Assembly: GCF_000802185.1 (NCBI RefSeq)
Contig: NZ_KN676113.1
Coordinates: 1,880,819-1,944,818 of the forward strand
DNA: 64,000 bases
Direction of reading: 5' to 3'
DNA from: Belnapia sp. F-4-1
Lineage (GTDB): Bacteria; Pseudomonadota; Alphaproteobacteria; Acetobacterales; Acetobacteraceae
The position numbers and the translations under genes were made by a program. The notes beneath the pieces were generated by a model that was not told where the DNA came from, did not search any database, and was given only the letters and a program-made list of their open reading frames with translations. This document shows, piece after piece, positions 38,212 to 47,527 of the stretch (position 1 is its first letter; each line of letters opens with the position of its first letter).

Positions 38212-39225
38212 GACGACAAGGATGCCCGCCGAGGTCACCGGATAGCCCTGCACCGACAGCCGCAGATGCGGCGGGAAGAGCGGGCCGAGCGGCGGCCCCT
38301 CCGACTCCAGCAGCGGTGCGAGGTCGATGAAGCGGTCGAGCATCCCCGGGCCCTGATTGTCGTCGAGCGGCAGCATGCGGTGGCCTTCCGCCGCCAGCCG
38401 CGCCGCCAGCCACTCCAGGTGCCGTCGCTGGTAGAGCACGGTGCTGCCCCGCCCCACCGTCCCGCCGGCGCCGTCCAGGTTGAATTCCGTGGTGTGCAGG
38501 GCGAGGCCGCCCGGCTTCAGGCAGCGCATTGCCGCCATGACGAAGTCGAGCCCGCGCTCCAGGCTGCCCAGATGCTCCATGGCGCAGACCGACCAGACCA
38601 GGTCGAAGCCGCGCTGCTGCAGGCTCTCCGGCAGCCGCGCCATGTCGGCCGGGCGGAAGCTGACCAGCCGGTCGAATTCCGCCCGCGCCAGCACCTTCGG
38701 CCGGTAGAGCGCCTCCACCGCCTGGCCATGCTGCCCGGTCTCGATCCAGTCGCGCGCGCGGGCGTCGCCGGCATCGAGGTCGGTCGCCACCACCTCCACC
38801 CCATGCGCGGCGAGGATCGCCGGCAGCGCCTCCCGCCCCACCGCGAAGCCGAGGGCGCGGCGGCCGGGCGAGAGCATCCCCGCCTCCCAGGCGGCCTGGA
38901 GGACAAAGGCATCCTCCCAGAGCTTGCGGTGATAGACCGGTGGCGTGCCGAGGATGCGCGCCCAGTGCCGCAGCCAGTCATGCTCGATATCGGCCTGCCG
39001 GCAGGTGCGGCTGGCGAGGCCGAGATGCACCGGCCCGGCCGGCACCGGCGCCGCCGGCCCGGCGAGGCCGGCGGCATAGTGGCGCTGCGCCATCTCGGCG
39101 CCGAGCACCTTCACGCTCCAGCGCAGCAGCCCCGCCTCCCGCTCCCCGCGCAGCCTGGTGTCGCCGAGCAACGGCAGGGTGCGGTGCCGCCGCCGCCAGC
39201 GGGCTAGGGCGCGCAGGGGGTTCAA
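38197..39225 (-). CDS. SAM-dependent methyltransferase-like protein
   Basis: A 342-residue protein with a class I Rossmann-like methyltransferase core. SPGRRALGFAVGREALPAILAAHG stands at the SAM-binding glycine loop, VVATDLDA is the acidic strand end, and FDLVWSVCAMEHLGSLERGLDFVMAAMRCLKPGGLALHTTEF is the canonical post-I/motif III block. The C-terminal region is family-specific. I propose the TTG at 39225 as start, 13 bp after the Bug receptor stop; no ATG or GTG gives a sensible N terminus. The glycine loop (GFAVGRE) is atypical. Target unknown, possibly a sugar or lipid of the envelope. Confidence 0.75.
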   Translation of the reverse strand: MNPLRALARWRRRHRTLPLLGDTRLRGEREAGLLRWSVKVLGAEMAQRHYAAGLAGPAAPVPAGPVHLGLASRTCRQADIEHDWLRHWARILGTPPVYHRKLWEDAFVLQAAWEAGMLSPGRRALGFAVGREALPAILAAHGVEVVATDLDAGDARARDWIETGQHGQAVEALYRPKVLARAEFDRLVSFRPADMARLPESLQQRGFDLVWSVCAMEHLGSLERGLDFVMAAMRCLKPGGLALHTTEFNLDGAGGTVGRGSTVLYQRRHLEWLAARLAAEGHRMLPLDDNQGPGMLDRFIDLAPLLESEGPPLGPLFPPHLRLSVQGYPVTSAGILVVSGGA

Positions 39226-39238
39226 GCGAGGCGCCGCC

Positions 39239-40204
39239 TCAGCCGTCGAGCCGGATGCCGAGCTCGCGGATGAGCGGCCGCCACTCCGCATTTTCGCGCC
39301 GGACGAAATCGGTGAATTCCTGCGGCGACCAGGGTGCGCTCTCGATGCCGAGGTCGCGGTAGCGCGCCTGCACGTCATCGGCGCCGACGCCGGCCTTCAA
39401 CGCATCGGCGAGCTTCGCCACGACCGGCGCCGGCGTCGCCGCCGGCACGCTCATGCCCTGCCAGCCATAGGCGATGGCATTCGCATGGCCGAGCTCGCGC
39501 AGCGTCGGCACGTCCGGCGCCCGCGGCGACCGCGCCTCGGAGAAGACACAGAGGGTCTTCACCCTGCCTGTGGCGATGAAGGGGATGCCGCTCGCGCAAT
39601 CGATGACGACACTCTCGACATTGCCGGCGAGCAGGTCCTGCATCGCCGCCGGCCCGCCGCGATAGGGGACGTGCGTCGCCTCGATGCCGGTGCGGCGCTT
39701 CACCATCTCCATCGCCAGGTGATGCGGCGAGGCAACGGCGGGCGTGCCGTAATTCGGCGCCCGCACCTTCGACTGCGCGACGAAATCGGCGAAGTCCCTC
39801 ACCGGGTTGTCCGGCCGCACGACGAGGAAGAGCGGGAAGCGGCCGATGAAGCCGACGCCCTGGAGATCCCTGTCCGGGTCGTAGGGCAGGCGCGAATAGA
39901 GCGCCGGGTTGTAGACCAAGATGCCGTTGTCGACATGCAGCAGCGTGTAGCCGTCCGGTGCGCTGCGCGACGCGGCCTCGCTGGCGACCACGGCGCCGCC
40001 GCCCGGGCGGTTCTCGACCACGAGGTTCTGCCCGAGCCGGGTGCCGATATGCGCGCCGATCAGCCGCGCGAAGACGTCGCTCGCCCCGCCCGGCGGGTAG
40101 CCGACGATCCAGCGCAGCGGACGCTCGGGAAAGCCCTGCGCCCGCGCCGTGGCGGCGAGGCCCGCGGCGCCCAGCCCAGCCATTAGAGTGCGTCGTCCCA
40201 GCAT
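39239..40204 (-). CDS. Bug/TctC-family substrate-binding receptor
   Basis: A 321-residue periplasmic receptor with an RR-containing signal (MLGRRTLMAGLGAAGLAATARAQ, cleavage near residue 23). The mature protein shows FPERPLRWIVGYPPGGASDVFAR, VVENRPGGGAVVASE, NYGTPAVASPHHLAMEM and THVPYRGGPAAMQDLLAG, the carboxylate-binding loops of the Bug fold. ATG 40204 follows a GAGGG box; the upstream in-frame ATG at 40228 is less likely. No TctA/TctB partner is adjacent. The neighbouring AEC-family carrier may be an organic-acid permease, but a partnership is only a guess. Confidence 0.92.
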   Translation of the reverse strand: MLGRRTLMAGLGAAGLAATARAQGFPERPLRWIVGYPPGGASDVFARLIGAHIGTRLGQNLVVENRPGGGAVVASEAASRSAPDGYTLLHVDNGILVYNPALYSRLPYDPDRDLQGVGFIGRFPLFLVVRPDNPVRDFADFVAQSKVRAPNYGTPAVASPHHLAMEMVKRRTGIEATHVPYRGGPAAMQDLLAGNVESVVIDCASGIPFIATGRVKTLCVFSEARSPRAPDVPTLRELGHANAIAYGWQGMSVPAATPAPVVAKLADALKAGVGADDVQARYRDLGIESAPWSPQEFTDFVRRENAEWRPLIRELGIRLDG

Positions 40205-40256
40205 CACCCGAACCCTCAATTGCCCCATCGCATGTAGCGGAATTCGGCCGGCTTCG

Positions 40257-41195
40257 TCACGGTGCCGCAGCGGCCAGCAGGGATTGCAGCAGCAGGATCC
40301 AGCAGGGCAGCGTCGCCACGGCGAGCATGTGCTCGAGGCTGGTGATGGCCGCCATCAGCGGGGCGTCGCCGCCCATGGCGCGAGCCATGACGTAGCTGGT
40401 CGTCGCCGTCGGCAGCGCCATGAAGGTGACGGCGGCGGCGAGCGGCAGCGGCTCCAGCCCGAACCAGCGGCCGAGGGCGAAGGTCAGGGCTGGCATCAGC
40501 AGCAGCTTGATCGCGCTGGTCGCCAATTGCAGCGGCAGCCGCCCGCCGAGCGCGCCGGGCGAGAGCGCCGCGCCGACGCAGAGCAGGCCGAGCGCCACCG
40601 AGGCCTGGCCGAGGGATTGCAGCAGCGGCTTCACCCCGGGCGGCAGCCCGCCCGCCAGCGCGACGGCGAAGCCGGCGAGGCAGGCGAGCAGCAGCGGGTT
40701 GAGCAGCAGCTGCCGCAGCACGCGCCGCGGCGAGAGCCTGCCGCCCGTGCCCGGGCCGAGGGCGAAGACGATGGTCGTCAGCGTCTGCACGAAGGGCACG
40801 ATCAGCCCCGTCGCCACCGCGCCGAGCGCCGTGCCGCCCGCGCCGAAGATGCCGCCGATGACGGCGAAGCCCATCAAGTTGTTGAAGCGGATGCCGCCCT
40901 GGAAGACCGAGGTGGTGGCCGGGTGGTCGGCCCGGAAGGCGGCAGCGAGCGCCAGGCTGAGCGCACCGCCCGTGAGCAGGCTGAGCCAGATGGCGAGCCC
41001 CATCCGCCCGAGCGGCAGGGCGAGGATATCGACCGAGGCGATGGCCGAGACCAGCAGCGCCGGCATCAGCGCCCAGAAGACCAGCCGCTCGATCCCGGCC
41101 CAGATGGCGTCCTGCGGCAGCAGCCGGCGCTTCAGCACCGCGCCGAGCAGCAGCAGCCCGAAGGGCGGCACGAAGACGTCGAGATAAAGCAGCAA
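40257..41195 (-). CDS. AEC-family (auxin efflux carrier-like) transporter
   Basis: A 312-residue membrane protein with about ten hydrophobic helices in the five-plus-five arrangement of AEC carriers, which in bacteria transport malonate, malate and other carboxylates. Visible are FRFNN-type core residues in GGIRFNNLMGFAVIGGIFGA and the second-half SVALGLLCVGAALSPGAL. The start is a TTG at 41195, three bases after the stop of the lipoprotein gene, so translation is probably coupled; the first visible residues LLYLDVFVPPFGLLLLG then form helix 1. Substrate unknown. Confidence 0.85.
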   Translation of the reverse strand: MLLYLDVFVPPFGLLLLGAVLKRRLLPQDAIWAGIERLVFWALMPALLVSAIASVDILALPLGRMGLAIWLSLLTGGALSLALAAAFRADHPATTSVFQGGIRFNNLMGFAVIGGIFGAGGTALGAVATGLIVPFVQTLTTIVFALGPGTGGRLSPRRVLRQLLLNPLLLACLAGFAVALAGGLPPGVKPLLQSLGQASVALGLLCVGAALSPGALGGRLPLQLATSAIKLLLMPALTFALGRWFGLEPLPLAAAVTFMALPTATTSYVMARAMGGDAPLMAAITSLEHMLAVATLPCWILLLQSLLAAAAP

Positions 41196-41198
41196 GCG

Positions 41199-41678
41199 TC
41201 AGGCGCCGCGATCGGCGGGGCGCGGGCTGCCTGCCAGCTCGCGCAGGCAATGGGCCTCGGTGCGCGGCTCCGCCCCGCTGGCCCGCGCCGCGGCATGGGA
41301 GACGCGCAGCCTCCCGCCCTCGGGGTAGAGGATGAGGTCGAGCGCGCAGGCCGGGCCGGCATAGAGCCAGATCTCGGCCGTACCCTCGTGGCGGCGGAAG
41401 CTGGGTTCGCCGAGCCAGCGCCGCAGCACCTCCGGCCCGAGGCCGAGGAATTGCGTGGCGACGACCGGCCGCGCCGCGGCGGGCTCCGCCGTCATCGGCA
41501 TGGCCGCCATGGCAACCGGAATCGCGGTCGAGGAGGCGGCCAAGGCAGGGGAAGATGGGGCGAGGCTGGCCCGGCTGGTCTCGAAGGCCCGGCGGAGCGC
41601 ATCGGCCCGCTCCTCCGGCGCGGCGCAGGCGCCGAGCAGGCCGAGGACCGGCAGCAGGAAAGGGGGGCGGGGCGCCAT
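41199..41678 (-). CDS. Small lipoprotein of unknown function
   Basis: A 159-residue protein. The signal MAPRPPFLLPVLGLLGAC has an LGAC lipobox with lipidated C18. After an Ala/Pro-rich linker (about 40-75) comes a compact domain, VVATQFLGLGPEVLRRWLGEPSFRRHEGTAEIWLYAGPACALDLILYPEGG spread over 72-125. It resembles the small domain seen in other alphaproteobacterial lipoproteins with the SmpA-like pattern of a GxP turn followed by beta strands. This likeness is tentative. Two further cysteines in the mature domain could form a disulfide. Confidence 0.65.
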   Translation of the reverse strand: MAPRPPFLLPVLGLLGACAAPEERADALRRAFETSRASLAPSSPALAASSTAIPVAMAAMPMTAEPAAARPVVATQFLGLGPEVLRRWLGEPSFRRHEGTAEIWLYAGPACALDLILYPEGGRLRVSHAAARASGAEPRTEAHCLRELAGSPRPADRGA

Positions 41679-41742
41679 GGCGGCGCGGGCTCCGAAGCGG
41701 GCGGCACGCCGCCGGGGAAGGGCCCCGGCGGCGCGGGTGGCA

Positions 41743-42426
41743 TCAGGCCTCGACGGGGGTGGCCATCACGCGGGGCGCCGGAGCGGCGCTGCCCTCCGTG
41801 ATCATCTCCATGCGGCCGGAAACCTGGCCGCCTTCCTCCACCGAGAGCTTGCGGTAGCGGGCGGTGCCGGTGACCTTGCCGGTGCCGCGGATGGTGAGCG
41901 AGCCGCGGGCGGAGATGGTGCCGTCGAACAGGCCGGCGATCTCGGCATCCTCGACCTGCACCTCGCCGCGGAACACGCCGGTCGGCGCGACGAAGAGCTC
42001 GGCGGCCTGGATCATCTCGGACTCGACGGTGCCCTCGACCACCAGCCGCTCGGCATCGCTGACCGTGCCCTGCAGGCTGATCCCGCGGCCGACCACGAGG
42101 GTGCGGCGCTCCGCCGTCTCGGGCCGGGCCGGCGGGCGGGCGGGCACGCCGAGGGGCGCGGCCGCACCCGGCGCCGCCGGACGGGGCGCCAGGGACGGCG
42201 TGGCGGGGGCGGCATTCGGCTTCGGGGCCATCGACATCATGGGCGTGTCCTTAAGTGTTGAGCGGAAGGGCGGCACAGCGAAGTCGGCGTCGCGTGCGGC
42301 GGAGGTCGTGCCGGTCCCTTCGGTCCCAGATGCCGGGTTCGGAGCCTCGGCCGACCCTTGGCCCGTTCCAGGGTCGATGGCCGGCGTCGCCGGCCCGTCT
42401 TCGCGTTTGCGGCCGAAGATGGCCAT
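41743..42426 (-). CDS. Bactofilin-family cytoskeletal protein
   Basis: A 227-residue protein with a disordered Pro/Ala-rich N-terminal part (to about residue 100) and a central DUF583 bactofilin core. The core includes RTLVVGRGISLQGTVSDAERLVVEGTVESEMIQAAELFVAPTGVFRGEVQVEDAEIAG spread over about 104-165, then RGSLTIRGTGKVTGTARYRKLSVEEGGQVSGRM. The regular hydrophobic/Gly spacing is that of the right-handed beta-helix that polymerises without nucleotide. Bactofilins localise cell-wall or stalk functions. ATG 42426 was chosen because the family often starts MxxFGRK. The lipoprotein gene follows 64 bp downstream. Confidence 0.92.
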   Translation of the reverse strand: MAIFGRKREDGPATPAIDPGTGQGSAEAPNPASGTEGTGTTSAARDADFAVPPFRSTLKDTPMMSMAPKPNAAPATPSLAPRPAAPGAAAPLGVPARPPARPETAERRTLVVGRGISLQGTVSDAERLVVEGTVESEMIQAAELFVAPTGVFRGEVQVEDAEIAGLFDGTISARGSLTIRGTGKVTGTARYRKLSVEEGGQVSGRMEMITEGSAAPAPRVMATPVEA

Positions 42427-42584
42427 GCTGTCCCCCAAAGATCCACGGCGCTGCGCCACGACGGCGCATCGACGGGCCGCGCGTATTCCCCATACGGCCG
42501 GCCCGACAGTCACCGGCTAACATGGGGCATTGTGCCAACACAACGGCGTGTTGCAGGGCGTCGGTGGAATTTGTGGCACGTTAC

Positions 42585-43250
42585 TTATGCGGTTCGATTT
42601 CGTTCGCGGTGCAGCAGGTGCGTCATCGCCGCCGTGCCGAGAACCGGAACCAGCAGGTTGAGCCCCGGGAGCAACGAGAGCCCCGCCAGCAGCGCGCCGA
42701 TCAGCAGCACCGGCATCTCGCGCCGGCGCCGCTCGGCCCGCGCCGCCTCCACCGGCATGTGCCGCTGTGCCACGCCCTCGAACAGCCCGTGGCCAAGCGC
42801 GACGGTCGAGACCAGCCAGAGCGCCACCGCGCCGAAGGGCGGGGCGAAGGCGAGCAGCGGCAGGGCGGCGAGCGTCACCACCCCCGTCTTCAGGGCGAAG
42901 ACGAGGTTGAACCGAATCTGCGCCATCAGCCCGGCGCCCTGCGCGGGCGGCAGCTGCGGGTAGAAGCGCCGCTCCACCGCCGCCGCCACCGGGTCGAGGA
43001 AGAGGCCGGAGAGCGCCAGCATCACCGGCACGAAGAGCCAAACGGCCAGCACCAGCACCAGCAGCCCGCCCAGCGCCCCGGCGATGCCGGCCAGCCACCC
43101 GCTGCCGCCCGCGACCCCTGCAACTGCCCAGGCGGACAGCGCGGCGAGGCCGAGGAAGGCGAGCAGCGCCGCGCCGAAGCTCTTGGCGAGCGGGCCCAGG
43201 AAGGCCGGGTCGCCAAGCTGGCGAAGGGCAAGCAGGCAGGCGGCGATCAT
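42585..43250 (-). CDS. EI24-domain membrane protein (CysZ-like)
   Basis: A 221-residue inner-membrane protein of the EI24/CysZ family, with about four hydrophobic segments (LLAFLGLAALSAWAVAGVAG, LLVLVLAVWLFVPVMLALSG, VTLAALPLLAFAPPFGAVALWL and a C-terminal pair). The segment FLDPVAAAVERRFYPQLPPA is the typical family loop. CysZ carries sulfate in E. coli, but most alphaproteobacterial members have no proven substrate. It is first in a run of minus-strand genes; the bactofilin starts 158 bp further on. Confidence 0.8.
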   Translation of the reverse strand: MIAACLLALRQLGDPAFLGPLAKSFGAALLAFLGLAALSAWAVAGVAGGSGWLAGIAGALGGLLVLVLAVWLFVPVMLALSGLFLDPVAAAVERRFYPQLPPAQGAGLMAQIRFNLVFALKTGVVTLAALPLLAFAPPFGAVALWLVSTVALGHGLFEGVAQRHMPVEAARAERRRREMPVLLIGALLAGLSLLPGLNLLVPVLGTAAMTHLLHRERNRTA

Positions 43251-43365
43251 GCGGCTGGAATCCTCTCCACGGTTGCGGCGGCCAGGGGCGGGGGCTATGG
43301 GCGGGGGCTATCCCGGCCCGGCCCCTGGCACAATGCCCCGGCCCCAACGCCCCCGATGAGGTCCC

Positions 43366-44379
43366 ATGAGCGAGCCCACCCTCGACATTCTCGGCATCGG
43401 CAACGCGATCGTCGATGTGCTCGCCCGCGCGGATGACGCCTTCCTCGCCGCCGAGGGGCTCGACAAGGGTGCGATGCGGCTGATCGGGGCGGAGGAGGCC
43501 GAGGGGCTCTATGGCCGGATGGGGCCGGGGGTGGAGAGTTCCGGCGGCTCGGCCGGCAATACCTGCGCCGTCGCCGCGGCGCTCGGGGCGCGGGTCGGTT
43601 ATCTCGGCAAGGTGGCCGAGGATGCGCTGGGCCAGGTCTTCGCCCATGACATCCGCGCGGCCGGCGTGCATTTCCCGACCGCGCCGCTGCGGGGCGGGGC
43701 GCCGACGGCGCGCTGCCTCATCCTCGTCACGCCGGATGCGCAGCGGACGATGAACACCTTCCTCGGCGCCTGCGTCGCCTTCTCGCCGGCCGATGTCGAC
43801 CCGGCCGAGGTCGCGCGGGCCAAGGTCACCTATCTCGAAGGCTATCTCTTCGACCCGCCGGCGGCGCAGGAAGCCTTCCGTGCTGCCGCCCGCGCCGCCC
43901 ATGCTGCGGGCCGGCAGGTGGCGCTCAGCCTTTCGGACGCCTTCTGCGTCGAGCGGCACCGCGAGGCCTTCCGCAAGCTGGTGCGCGAGGAGGTCGACAT
44001 CCTCTTCGCCAACGAGGCGGAAATCACCGCCCTCTATCAGGCCGATTTCGAAGCCGCCGCGGCGCAGGCGGCAGGAGAGGTGGCGCTGGCCGCGCTGACC
44101 CGAAGCGAGCGCGGCAGCCTGATCCTCGCCGGGGGCGAGCGGCATGAGGTTGCCGCCGCGCCGGCCAGCGTCGTCGATACCACCGGCGCCGGCGATGCCT
44201 ATGCCGCCGGCTTCCTCGCCGCCTTCACGCGCGGGCTGCCGCTGCCGGAATGCGGCCGCTGGGGCTCCGTCGCTGCGGCGGAGGTGGTTTCGCATTTCGG
44301 TGCAAGGCCGCAGGCCGACTTGAAAGCCCTGGTTGCGACCGTTCCGGGGAACCGCCCGGTCTCCACAGTGTTGGGCTGA
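43366..44379 (+). CDS. PfkB-family kinase, adenosine-kinase type
   Basis: A 337-residue ribokinase-fold enzyme. The first PfkB signature is SSGGSAGNTCAVAAALGARVGYLGKV and the second is VDTTGAGDAYAAGFLAAFTRG, with D277 as the catalytic base. The layout, including ILGIGNAIVDVLARADD at the N terminus and MNTFLGACVAFS, matches bacterial adenosine kinases that make AMP from adenosine. Ribokinase-like use of another sugar cannot be ruled out. It appears to be a single gene, divergent from EI24. Confidence 0.87.
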   Translation: MSEPTLDILGIGNAIVDVLARADDAFLAAEGLDKGAMRLIGAEEAEGLYGRMGPGVESSGGSAGNTCAVAAALGARVGYLGKVAEDALGQVFAHDIRAAGVHFPTAPLRGGAPTARCLILVTPDAQRTMNTFLGACVAFSPADVDPAEVARAKVTYLEGYLFDPPAAQEAFRAAARAAHAAGRQVALSLSDAFCVERHREAFRKLVREEVDILFANEAEITALYQADFEAAAAQAAGEVALAALTRSERGSLILAGGERHEVAAAPASVVDTTGAGDAYAAGFLAAFTRGLPLPECGRWGSVAAAEVVSHFGARPQADLKALVATVPGNRPVSTVLG

Positions 44380-44482
44380 GCACGGCCCGGTGGCGGCCCC
44401 GCCTCGGCGGGGCCAGCGCCGCGGGCCCTCTCGCCCCAGCCGCGTCCCCGACCCGGCCGGTGGCCAACGGAGACGCCCCCCA

Positions 44483-45415
44483 ATGCACCTGAAAACCAAG
44501 CTGCTCACGACGACCTTCGGCCTGGCGCTGCTTGCGATGCCGGCCCTGGCGCAGACCGGCCCGGCGACCATGGCGCCACATGGCGCCCATTCCTCGTCCG
44601 AGGCCGGCATGCCGCACCACCGCCACCACGGCATGCAGTCGGAGCGCCGCGCCGAGCGCCGGGCGATGCGCGAGGAAAACCGGCAGGATGCCGCCGGCCT
44701 GGTCGAGGAGGCGAGCGAGGCGCTCCGCCGCGGCCGCACCGCCCAGGCCATGGACCTGCTGGAGCAGAGCGAGACCCGGTTGCTGACCCGCAGCATCCCG
44801 GCCGACCGAGCCGGCCAGCCGATGCGCAGCCCGGCGCTCGACAGCCTGGCCTCCGCCCGCAGCTCCATCCAGAGCCGTGACCGCGCCGGCGCGCAGGCCC
44901 AGATGCAGCAGGCCATCGCCATCCTCCGCCGCGATGGCAGCAGCATGGGCAGCGGTGCCGACGCCTCCATGAGGCCGATGGGAAGCCAGGGCATGTCGGG
45001 CCAGGGCATGTCGGGCCAAGGCATGCCCGGCCAGCCCATGCAGGACGAGAACATGACGGCCCGCGGCATGTCCGGGCAGGGCACCTATGGCCGCGGGATG
45101 ATGCAGGGTGGCGGCGCGGCCGGCAACTCGATGAGCCGGGCCGACGGCATCATCCGCGTGCAGGGCACCGGAATGAACGCCCCGCGGGACATGCAGAACC
45201 GGCGTGACGGCAACCCGGCCACCAGCCATGGCACGACCAACCATGGCGCCGGCGGTGTCGGCGCCGCGCCGACGCCCGGCACCACGCCGACGCCGCAGGT
45301 GACGGGCAGCGGCCGGAGCAGCAGTGGCGGCGCCGTGACGACGGGCACCCCGAGCAGTGGCAATGCCAGCGGCGCGACAAATCAGTCCGCCCCCACCCAG
45401 GGCAGCGGCCGCTAG
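44483..45415 (+). CDS. Exported Met/Gly/Gln-repeat protein
   Basis: A 310-residue protein with a signal peptide (MHLKTKLLTTTFGLALLAMPALA). A His/Arg patch is followed by a helical domain (about 50-150) of the type DAAGLVEEASEALRRGRTAQAMDLLEQSETRLLTR, likely a small helical bundle. After that come low-complexity repeats of the form GMSGQGM (about 160-230) and a Thr/Ser/Gly-rich C terminus. The helical part is a recurring domain in Acetobacteraceae exported proteins. Methionine and histidine content suggests metal or redox function, but this is guesswork. A strong terminator follows. Confidence 0.7.
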   Translation: MHLKTKLLTTTFGLALLAMPALAQTGPATMAPHGAHSSSEAGMPHHRHHGMQSERRAERRAMREENRQDAAGLVEEASEALRRGRTAQAMDLLEQSETRLLTRSIPADRAGQPMRSPALDSLASARSSIQSRDRAGAQAQMQQAIAILRRDGSSMGSGADASMRPMGSQGMSGQGMSGQGMPGQPMQDENMTARGMSGQGTYGRGMMQGGGAAGNSMSRADGIIRVQGTGMNAPRDMQNRRDGNPATSHGTTNHGAGGVGAAPTPGTTPTPQVTGSGRSSSGGAVTTGTPSSGNASGATNQSAPTQGSGR

Positions 45416-45424
45416 GAACGAAGC

Positions 45425-45464
45425 GCGGGCGGAAGGGGCCTGATTCCCCTTCCGCCCGCCTTTT
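45425..45464 (+). terminator. Strong Rho-independent terminator
   Basis: GCGGGCGGAAGGGG pairs perfectly over 14 bp with CCCCTTCCGCCCGC around a 7-nt loop (CCTGATT) and is followed by CTTTT, starting 9 bp after the stop of the Met/Gly/Gln-repeat gene. This is the clearest intrinsic terminator in the window. Confidence 0.9.
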
Positions 45465-45614
45465 CCACACTCAGCCCTCGCTTTTTGCGCGGCAAAGCCC
45501 TATGTGTGCGCTGCAACAAGCCGCCAGCCTGCTCTGCCCGACCCCCAGCCGTACCCGGCTGCCGAGGCCGGGCTTCGCTTTGCGTTGCGACGGCACCGGA
45601 ATTAAGGCCCCGCA

Positions 45615-47444
45615 ATGGAAATCCGTAACGTCGCGATCATCGCGCATGTCGACCATGGCAAGACGACCCTGGTGGACAACCTGCTGAAGCAGGCCGGCGC
45701 CTTCCGTGCCAACCAGGCCGTCGCCGAGCGCGCGCTCGACCGCAACGACCTGGAGCGCGAGCGCGGCATCACCATCCTCGCCAAGTCCACCGCCGTCGAG
45801 TGGAAAGGCGTGAAGATCAACATCGTCGACACCCCCGGCCACGCCGATTTCGGCGGCGAGGTGGAGCGCATCCTCTCCATGGTCGATGGCGCGATCGTCC
45901 TCTGCGACGCCGCCGAAGGGCCGCTGCCGCAGACCAAGTTCGTGCTGACCAAGGCGCTGGCCCGCGGCCTCCGTCCGATCGTCGTCATCAACAAGGTCGA
46001 CCGCCAGGACGCCCGCCCGGACGAGGTGCACAACGAGGTTTTCGACCTCTTCGCCGCCCTCGGCGCGACCGACGAGCAGCTCGACTTCCACACGCTGTTC
46101 GCCTCCGGCCGCCAGGGCTGGGCCGATCTCGAGCTGGAAGGGGCCCGCAAGGACCTCTCGCCGATGTTCGACCTGATCCTGAGCCATGTCCCGGCGCCGA
46201 AGGTCGATCTCGAGAAGCCTTTCGCCATGAACGCCTCGATCCTCGAGAGCGACAATTTCCTCGGCCGCATCCTGACCGGCCGCGTCGAGCAGGGCACGGC
46301 GCGGGTCAACATGCCCGTCCGCGTGCTGCGCCAGGACGGCACCGTGGTCGAGAGCGGCCGGCTGACCAAGCTGATGACCTTCTCCGGCCTCGACCGCGTG
46401 CCGGTCGAGGAGGTCCAGGCGGGCGACATCATCGCCATCGCCGGCCTCTCGGATGCGACGATCCCCGACACCATCGCCTCCCCCGAGGTGACGGAGCCGT
46501 TGCCCGCCATCCCGGTCGATCCGCCGACGCTGGCCATGACCTTCCGCATCAATGACGGCCCGCTCGGCGGCCGCGAGGGCAAGAAGGTGACGTCGCGGCA
46601 GATCCGCGACCGGCTCTTCAAGGAGACCGAGGGCAACGTCGCCATCCGCGTGAAGGTCAGCGAGGAGGTGGACGCTTTCGAGGTGGCCGGCCGCGGCGAA
46701 CTCCAGCTCGGCGTGCTGATCGAGCAGATGCGCCGCGAGGGCTTCGAGCTGACCATCGGCCGCCCCCGCGTCCTCACCCGCGACAACCCGGAGACGGGCG
46801 AGCGCGAGGAGCCCTTCGAGGAGGCGCTGATCGACGTGGACGAGGCCTATTCCGGCGTCGTCGTCGAGAAGATGTCGCAGCGCAAGGGCCAGATGCAGGA
46901 CATGCGGCCCTCGGGCGGCGGCAAGGTCCGGCTGACCTTCCACATCCCCTCGCGCGGCCTCATCGGCTACCACGGCGAGTTCATGACCGACACGCGCGGC
47001 ACGGGCATGATGAACCGCCTGTTCCTCGGCTACTTCCCCTGGGCGGGGCCGATCGAGGGCCGGCGCAACGGCTCGCTGATCTCCAACTCCGACGGCGAGG
47101 CGATCCAGTACGCGCTGTTCTACCTGCAGGAGCGCGGCACGCTCTTCGTCGATCCGGGCGTCAAGGTCTATGTCGGCATGATCCTCGGCGAGCACAGCCG
47201 GGACAACGACCTGGACGTGAACCCGATCAAGGAGAAGAAGCTCACCAACATCCGCGCCGCCGGCAAGGATGAGGCGCTGCTGCTGATCCCGCCACGGCGG
47301 ATGAGCCTCGAGCAGGCCATTGCCTATATCGAGGACGATGAGCTGGTGGAAGTGACGCCGGGCGCCATCCGCCTCCGCAAGCGCTACCTCGACCCGCATG
47401 AGCGCAAGAAGCACGCCCGCCGGGCCGATAGCGAGGCGGCGTAA
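45615..47444 (+). CDS. typA: TypA/BipA translational GTPase
   Basis: A 609-residue ribosome-associated GTPase of the EF-G-like family. The motifs are G1 AHVDHGKT (10-17), G3 DTPGH (72-76) and G4 NKVD (126-129), followed by domains II, III and V. The TypA-specific C-terminal domain has [26 protein letters not shown] and [24 protein letters not shown]. BipA helps 50S assembly and growth under cold and stress. Length and motifs are complete. It has its own terminators on both sides and appears monocistronic. Confidence 0.97.
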   Translation: MEIRNVAIIAHVDHGKTTLVDNLLKQAGAFRANQAVAERALDRNDLERERGITILAKSTAVEWKGVKINIVDTPGHADFGGEVERILSMVDGAIVLCDAAEGPLPQTKFVLTKALARGLRPIVVINKVDRQDARPDEVHNEVFDLFAALGATDEQLDFHTLFASGRQGWADLELEGARKDLSPMFDLILSHVPAPKVDLEKPFAMNASILESDNFLGRILTGRVEQGTARVNMPVRVLRQDGTVVESGRLTKLMTFSGLDRVPVEEVQAGDIIAIAGLSDATIPDTIASPEVTEPLPAIPVDPPTLAMTFRINDGPLGGREGKKVTSRQIRDRLFKETEGNVAIRVKVSEEVDAFEVAGRGELQLGVLIEQMRREGFELTIGRPRVLTRDNPETGEREEPFEEALIDVDEAYSGVVVEKMSQRKGQMQDMRPSGGGKVRLTFHIPSRGLIGYHGEFMTDTRGTGMMNRLFLGYFPWAGPIEGRRNGSLISNSDGEAIQYALFYLQERGTLFVDPGVKVYVGMILGEHSRDNDLDVNPIKEKKLTNIRAAGKDEALLLIPPRRMSLEQAIAYIEDDELVEVTPGAIRLRKRYLDPHERKKHARRADSEAA

Positions 47445-47467
47445 ACCTCGTCTTCGTCCATGATTCG

Positions 47468-47501
47468 GGAAGGCTCCGGTGGCATGATGCCGGAACCTTC
47501 C
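47468..47501 (+). terminator. Hairpin after typA
   Basis: GGAAGG-C-TCCGG pairs with CCGGA-A-CCTTCC over an 11-bp stem with one mismatch and a 10-nt loop, 23 bp after the typA stop. TGATTCGG flanks it on both sides as a direct repeat. No T-run follows, so termination is likely but not certain. Confidence 0.5.
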
Positions 47502-47527
47502 TGATTCGGACCGAGGACGCCTGCGAC

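Noticed and set aside
40257-41195. Splitting the AEC carrier to a later ATG start
   Set aside because: No ATG leaves helix 1 intact; the TTG at 41195, coupled to the preceding lipoprotein stop, fits better.
42427-42584. A TTGGCAC stretch upstream of the bactofilin as a sigma-54 promoter
   Set aside because: The distance between the GG and GC elements is about 8 nt, not the 12-nt spacing of -24/-12 promoters.
44990-45030. The GMSGQGM tract as a nucleotide repeat or CRISPR-like array
   Set aside because: It is a short coding repeat in an exported protein, with period 12-15 bp and no spacers.
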